DNA of 9,313 nt from an uncultured Oribacterium sp. GTDB taxonomy: Bacteria > Bacillota > Clostridia > Lachnospirales > Lachnospiraceae. A program made the position numbers and the translations under genes. Location: the NCBI GenBank assembly GCA_934279105.1, contig CAKQWR010000075.1, positions 1-9,313 on the forward strand, given 5' to 3'. This document shows, in pieces, positions 6,511-9,313 of this stretch. Each line of letters opens with the position of its first letter. The stretch's first letter is position 1. The notes beneath the pieces were generated by a model that worked only from the letters and a program-made list of their open reading frames with translations, made no database searches and was not told where the DNA came from.

Positions 6511-6885
6511 GATTTGAAAGACGAATCGTGTTTGTAAGAGTTTTTCAAAGCAATTTACCTACGGACCGCCCTACAGGGGCTAAGGCCATACGGACAGCCG
6601 GGTCCACTGCCGATCGGTAACTACGGTTACCTTATTGATTGAGTTAAAAGCTCAGATTTTATAAGTTGGTTCCTTTACAACCATGAAATTGCACGTTTAA
6701 CGCGCAGACTTGTGAATTGGTCAATAAAGAGTAGTAAAAGTAAGATTGCTATATAGACTCTCGACACGCTCAGTTTTTTGAAATGACAGAAGAACACTCG
6801 AATCAGGACTTCGATGGTGGAGTCTCCTGTCTTTACATAAGCTGATTTCAGGCAAGTTTGCGTACATGCAGACTTGCCTTTTTTT
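6511..6885 (+). ncRNA. Structured noncoding RNA, candidate raiA-motif RNA
   Basis: A transcript of about 375 nt from the consensus promoter to the terminator at 6851-6885 has no plus-strand protein. Structure seen: a 5' hairpin (CGATT 6510-6514 with AATCG 6524-6528); a GC-rich core at about 6550-6631 in which GGACC near 6563 can pair with GGTCC near 6601 and GCCC with GGGC; a perfect 6-bp stem GGTAAC/GTTACC (6616-6621, 6626-6631) capped by TACG, a cUNCGg-type tetraloop; TGGTT/AACCA and TGC-ACGT...GCA hairpins near 6666-6707; an 8-bp long-range helix CAATTTAC (6551-6558) with GTGAATTG (6712-6719); and TTATTGA (6632-6638) with TCAATAA (6721-6727). The last two cross, forming a pseudoknot if both are real. 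The core resembles my memory of the raiA-motif RNA of Firmicutes; no raiA gene is visible. The part after about 6735 may be a separate 3' domain. That it is an ncRNA is likely; the class name is tentative. Confidence 0.68.
6851..6885 (+). terminator. Strong intrinsic terminator of the noncoding RNA
   Basis: GGCAAGT (6851-6857) pairs with ACTTGCC (6872-6878); a T-G pair and TGC/GCA extend the stem to 11 bp around the loop GTACAT. Seven T residues follow at 6879-6885. It should stop most transcription from the 6476-6504 promoter before the repeat block and the polyamine operon. Confidence 0.9.
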
Positions 6886-6897
6886 ATTTCTGTTTCG

Positions 6898-6962
6898 CAG
6901 CATCTAAAGTTGAATACACAGCGAGCATTGATGCTCAGCTGTGTATCCAACTTTAGATGCTG
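6898..6962. repeat. 65-bp near-perfect inverted repeat
   Basis: Fifteen pairs (6898-6912 with 6948-6962), one A-C mismatch (6913/6947), nine pairs (6914-6922 with 6938-6946), a bulged A (6937), and six pairs (6923-6928 with 6931-6936) around a 2-nt centre (TG). The 2-nt loop is too tight for an ideal RNA hairpin, so two or more inner pairs would open. It lacks a T-run on the plus strand, so it is not a standard terminator in that direction. Confidence 0.85.
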
Positions 6963-6965
6963 GAC

Positions 6966-7031
6966 AAGACGCGTAGCGTCTCTGTCCAGCTAAATCGAGT
7001 TTTTCGAAGAAAAACGAGATGAGCTGCGAAA
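6966..7031. repeat. 66-bp direct repeat, copy 1
   Basis: Identical over 66 bp to 7042-7107. It contains the AGACGC-GTA-GCGTCT hairpin (6967-6981) and a second stem-loop at 6987-7026: CAGCT/AGCTG, ATC/GAT and GTTTTTC/GAAAAAC around a GAA loop, with a GA/GA internal loop that can form tandem sheared pairs. In this copy the first hairpin is lengthened by the upstream GCTGGACA. Confidence 0.9.
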
Positions 7032-7041
7032 CAGAAAAGTG

Positions 7042-7107
7042 AAGACGCGTAGCGTCTCTGTCCAGCTAAATCGAGTTTTTCGAAGAAAAACGAGATGAGC
7101 TGCGAAA
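7042..7107. repeat. 66-bp direct repeat, copy 2
   Basis: An exact copy of 6966-7031, separated from it by 10 bp (CAGAAAAGTG), giving a 76-bp period. The downstream hairpin is intact at 7063-7102; the upstream hairpin keeps only its 6-bp inner stem. The bases after it (GAAGACG at 7108-7114) repeat the beginning of the unit once more, as if a third copy had been cut short. The absence of any mismatch suggests recent duplication or strong constraint. Confidence 0.9.
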
Positions 7108-7165
7108 GAAGACGTGCTGCATTTTTACCTGCATTTCATGGTGGATCCACGAACGGAGGTAATAC
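7108..7165 (+). promoter_or_regulatory. Short leader and ribosome binding site of the polyamine operon
   Basis: Contains the 10-bp palindrome GTGGATCCAC (7141-7150), a short direct repeat of CTGCATTT (near 7117 and 7129), and GGAGG (7155-7159) 6 nt before the ATG at 7166. I see no credible -35/-10 pair here or in the repeat block, so the operon's promoter is unlocated. Confidence 0.5.
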
Positions 7166-8635
7166 ATGAATGGAAATGCGAAACGCACGCGCTTAGATCA
7201 GCGGCGTGCACCGATTCACGAGGCGCTGGAGAATTTTCGGCGCATGCGTGTGGTCCCTTTTGATGTGCCGGGACACAAGCGTGGCCGCGGCAACCCGGAG
7301 CTGACGGCGTTCCTGGGGCAGCAGTGCGTCGGCGTCGATGTCAACAGCATGAAGCCCCTCGATAATCTCTGCCATCCGGTGTCGGTGATCCGCGAAGCGG
7401 AGGAGCTGGCGGCCGATGCCTTCGGCGCAGCCCATGCTTTTCTGATGGTGGGTGGCACGACGAGCTCCGTGCAGAGTATGGTGCTGACTGCCTGCAAGCG
7501 TGGCGACGAAATCATCCTGCCGCGAAACGTGCACCGCAGCGTCCTGAACGCGCTGGTGCTCTGTGGTGCGGTGCCGGTTTATGTGAATCCGGAAGTGGAT
7601 ACCCGCCTCGGCATCAGTCTCGGTATGAAGCGTGAGCAGGTGGCGAAGGCCATCGCGGAGCATCCGAAGGCGGTCGCCGTGCTGGTGAACAACCCGACCT
7701 ACTATGGCATCTGCAGTGATCTCCGTGCGATCGTGCGGATGGCACATGACGCCGGCATGCTCTGTCTCGCTGATGAGGCGCATGGCACCCATTTCTATTT
7801 CGGTGGCGGTCTCCCGGTGTCGGCGATGGCAGCCGGTGCCGATATGGCCTCGGTTTCGATGCATAAGAGCGGTGGTAGCCTGACCCAGTCCAGTCTTCTC
7901 CTGACAGGACCGAATGTCAATGAAGGCTACGTGCGACAGATCATCAACCTCACCCAGACGACCTCGGGCAGCTATCTTCTCATGTCAAGCCTCGATATTT
8001 CCCGCCGAAACCTCGCCCTGCGTGGCCGTCAGGTCTTCCATCAGGTGGCGGACATGGCCGAGTATGCACGTGAGGAGATCAATGCCGTCGGTGGCTACTA
8101 TGCTTTCGGAAAAGAGCTCTGCAACGGGGATTCTGTTTTTGATTTCGATACCACGAAGCTCAGTGTCCACACGCTGGATATCGGACTCGCAGGTATCGAG
8201 GTCTACGACATCCTGCGTGATGAATATGATATTCAGATCGAGTTTGGAGATATCGGCAACATCCTCGCCTACCTCTCCATCGGTGATCGTATCCAGGAAA
8301 TCGAGCGCCTCGTGAGTGCGCTCTCTGAAATCAAGCGACGCTATCATACAAACGGCGAGGGGCTCCTCAGCCAGGAGTACATCGACCCGGAGGTGGCCGC
8401 GAGTCCGCAGGAGGCGTTCTACGCGCCGAAGAAGAGCCTGCCGCTGCGTGAAACCGTGGGCAAGGTCTGCAGCGAGTTCGTCATGTGTTACCCACCAGGC
8501 ATTCCGATTCTGGCACCGGGTGAGCGCATCACCGCGGAGATCCTCGATTACATCGAGTACGCGAAGGCGAAGGGATGCAGCATGACGGGACCGGAGGATG
8601 CGGAGATCCTGCACCTGAACGTCATCGCCGAGTAA
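7166..8635 (+). CDS. Orn/Lys/Arg decarboxylase, short PLP-dependent form
   Basis: 489 residues, fold-type I PLP enzyme. Motifs: PFDVPGHKRGRGN (31-43), GGTTSSVQSM (96-105), LPRNVHRSV (118-126) with the cofactor-stacking His at 123, NNPTYYG (175-181), LADEAHGTHF (201-210) with the PLP-binding Asp at 203, and SVSMHKSGGSLTQSS, where Lys234 should form the internal aldimine. A C-terminal domain follows, with FVMCYPPGIPILAPGE near 434-449. The length matches the short class that includes Bacillus subtilis SpeA (arginine decarboxylase) and lacks the N-terminal wing domain of the 700-plus-residue E. coli enzymes. It makes agmatine, cadaverine or putrescine by decarboxylation; the sequence does not fix the substrate, but the adjacent spermidine synthase favours the arginine/agmatine route or a lysine-decarboxylase-like role in polyamine synthesis. 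GGAGG at 7155-7159 supports the start. Confidence 0.9.
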   Translation: MNGNAKRTRLDQRRAPIHEALENFRRMRVVPFDVPGHKRGRGNPELTAFLGQQCVGVDVNSMKPLDNLCHPVSVIREAEELAADAFGAAHAFLMVGGTTSSVQSMVLTACKRGDEIILPRNVHRSVLNALVLCGAVPVYVNPEVDTRLGISLGMKREQVAKAIAEHPKAVAVLVNNPTYYGICSDLRAIVRMAHDAGMLCLADEAHGTHFYFGGGLPVSAMAAGADMASVSMHKSGGSLTQSSLLLTGPNVNEGYVRQIINLTQTTSGSYLLMSSLDISRRNLALRGRQVFHQVADMAEYAREEINAVGGYYAFGKELCNGDSVFDFDTTKLSVHTLDIGLAGIEVYDILRDEYDIQIEFGDIGNILAYLSIGDRIQEIERLVSALSEIKRRYHTNGEGLLSQEYIDPEVAASPQEAFYAPKKSLPLRETVGKVCSEFVMCYPPGIPILAPGERITAEILDYIEYAKAKGCSMTGPEDAEILHLNVIAE

Positions 8636-8660
8636 GCAGCATCGGAAGGAGGAAAGACAA

Positions 8661-9313
8661 ATGGAAATGTGGTTTTCAGAGTTTCATACACCGGATGTGA
8701 AGCACAGCATCCGTGTGGATCGTCAGCTCTACTCGAAGCAGAGCGACTACCAGCGCATCGATATCTTCGAGACACCGGAGTTCGGCCGCGTGCTGACCCT
8801 CGATGGTAATGTCATGCTGACCGAGCGTGATGAGTTCATCTACGATGAGATGATCACCCACGTACCGATGGCAGTCCACCGAAACGCAAAGGACATCCTC
8901 GTGATTGGTGCCGGTGACGGTGGTGTCGTGCGGGAGCTCACGCGCTATGACCGCGTTGAGTGCATTGACCTCGTCGAAATGGACCCGCAGGTTATCGAAG
9001 CCTGTCGTGCGTATCTTCCGGGCAATGCCTGCCGTATGGACGATCGTCGTGTGCACATCTACTATGAGAACGCGCTCAAGTTCATCCGCCAGTGCGAGGC
9101 GGAGTATGACCTTATCATCGTCGACTCTTCGGATCCGTTCGGACCATCCGAGGGACTCTTCACCCGTGAGTTTTACGGCTCCTGCTTCAAGGCACTGAAA
9201 GAGGACGGCATCATGGTGAATCAGCAGGGGAGCCCATTCTACACCGAGGATGCGAACGCGATGCAGCGCAGTCATCAGCGCATCGCCAGCACCTTCCCGA
9301 TCAGCAAGGTCTA
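8661..9313 (+). CDS. speE: Spermidine synthase (3' partial)
   Basis: The first 217 codons of a protein usually near 280 residues; the gene runs off the right edge. The N-terminal beta domain has the YQRIDIFETPEFGRVLTLDG pattern (30-49). The Rossmann domain has VIGAGDGGVVRE (81-92), the decarboxylated-SAM binding loop, LVEMDPQVIE (104-113), DDRRVHIYYENAL (127-139) and IIVDSSDPFGPSEGLF (152-167), with the catalytic-type Asp at 155. It transfers an aminopropyl group from decarboxylated SAM to putrescine. The start has AAGGAGG at 8646-8652. It follows the decarboxylase by 25 bp with no terminator, so they form an operon; further polyamine genes probably follow. A thermospermine or related aminopropyltransferase is the only serious alternative. 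Confidence 0.92.
   Translation, partial: MEMWFSEFHTPDVKHSIRVDRQLYSKQSDYQRIDIFETPEFGRVLTLDGNVMLTERDEFIYDEMITHVPMAVHRNAKDILVIGAGDGGVVRELTRYDRVECIDLVEMDPQVIEACRAYLPGNACRMDDRRVHIYYENALKFIRQCEAEYDLIIVDSSDPFGPSEGLFTREFYGSCFKALKEDGIMVNQQGSPFYTEDANAMQRSHQRIASTFPISKV

Larger units (their letters stand above)
6887..7037. repeat. MITE-like block with 15-bp terminal inverted repeats
   Basis: TTTCTGTTTCGCAGC (6887-6901) is exactly inverted at GCTGCGAAACAGAAA (7023-7037). These ends enclose a long inverted repeat (6898-6962), a 14-bp hairpin (6959-6990; GCTGGACA/TGTCCAGC and AGACGC/GCGTCT, loop GTA) and a further hairpin (6987-7026). Successive hairpins share CAGC/GCTG boundaries, so neighbouring folds overlap by a few bases. 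It has no coding capacity. It could be a miniature inverted-repeat element or a REP/BIME-like palindrome cluster. The left end abuts the T-run of the terminator. No clear target-site duplication was found. Confidence 0.6.

Noticed and set aside
6511..6885. tmRNA, RNase P, SRP RNA, 6S or T-box leader
   Set aside because: I saw no tmRNA tag frame or CCA-ended acceptor, no RNase P conserved regions, no SRP GGAAG-type apical loop, and no T-box GGNACC motif or aminoacyl-tRNA synthetase gene downstream. 6S is harder to exclude by eye, but the GC-rich multi-branched core does not fit its long single hairpin.
6675..6950. Minus-strand 91-codon frame with a hydrophobic stretch
   Set aside because: It runs through the terminator hairpin, the RNA gene and half of the palindrome and lacks a ribosome binding site; it is best explained as a chance frame antisense to the structured RNA.
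6966..7107. CRISPR-like repeat pair
   Set aside because: There are only two 66-bp units with a 10-bp gap; the repeat is too long and the spacer too short for CRISPR, and no cas gene is visible.
7193..7864. 223-codon minus-strand frame
   Set aside because: It is antisense to the decarboxylase and rich in His/Arg, as expected from reverse reading of GC-biased codons.
8676..9275. 199-codon minus-strand frame
   Set aside because: It is antisense to speE, which carries all spermidine synthase motifs in the plus frame.

Overview
The window looks like chromosomal DNA of a gut-type Firmicute (Bacillota, class Clostridia, probably Lachnospiraceae or a close relative). This rests on strong AGGAGG-type ribosome binding sites, intrinsic terminators, consensus sigma-A promoters, and families typical of that group: an XRE regulator paired with TraX, a DUF6935-like protein, DUF1294, a GH13_31 alpha-glucosidase, and a short-form Orn/Lys/Arg decarboxylase followed by SpeE. 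The genus cannot be fixed from the sequence alone. No tRNA, rRNA, CRISPR array, integrase or transposase gene was seen.

Layout. (1) 1-1166: a two-gene operon with ATGA overlap, an XRE regulator that seems membrane-anchored and runs off the left edge, then a TraX-like membrane protein. (2) 1189-1385: a broken remnant of a Panacea (DUF4065/SocA-like antitoxin) gene, followed by a terminator at 1424-1461. (3) 1505-3187, minus strand: a GH13 alpha-glucosidase with all catalytic residues. (4) 3477-3968, plus strand: a DUF6935-like protein; the glucosidase diverges from it across a roughly 290-bp gap. (5) 3997-5028, minus strand: a cysteine-rich protein resembling the U32-peptidase-like TIM-barrel group. 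Its promoter and that of the next plus-strand gene lie back to back. (6) 5205-6475: a DUF1294 membrane protein and a ketopantoate reductase (PanE family), close enough to be cotranscribed. (7) 6476-7165: no protein gene, but the richest part of the window. A perfect TTGACA-N17-TATAAT promoter drives a structured noncoding RNA that ends in a strong terminator. Next to it is a repeat block made of a long near-perfect inverted repeat, chained hairpins and a 66-bp exact direct repeat. (8) 7166-9313: a polyamine operon, with an Orn/Lys/Arg decarboxylase followed 25 bp later by spermidine synthase (speE), cut by the right edge.

Functionally, the decarboxylase and SpeE form one polyamine pathway, PanE serves pantothenate/CoA synthesis, and the glucosidase degrades oligosaccharides in the cytoplasm. 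The strongest candidate for something under-described is the 6476-7165 region. Its RNA has a conserved-looking GC-rich core, a cUACGg tetraloop and a possible long-range pseudoknot. I tentatively match it to the raiA-motif RNA class from memory. The modular hairpin repeats beside it look like a miniature mobile or REP-like element that now forms the leader of the polyamine operon.
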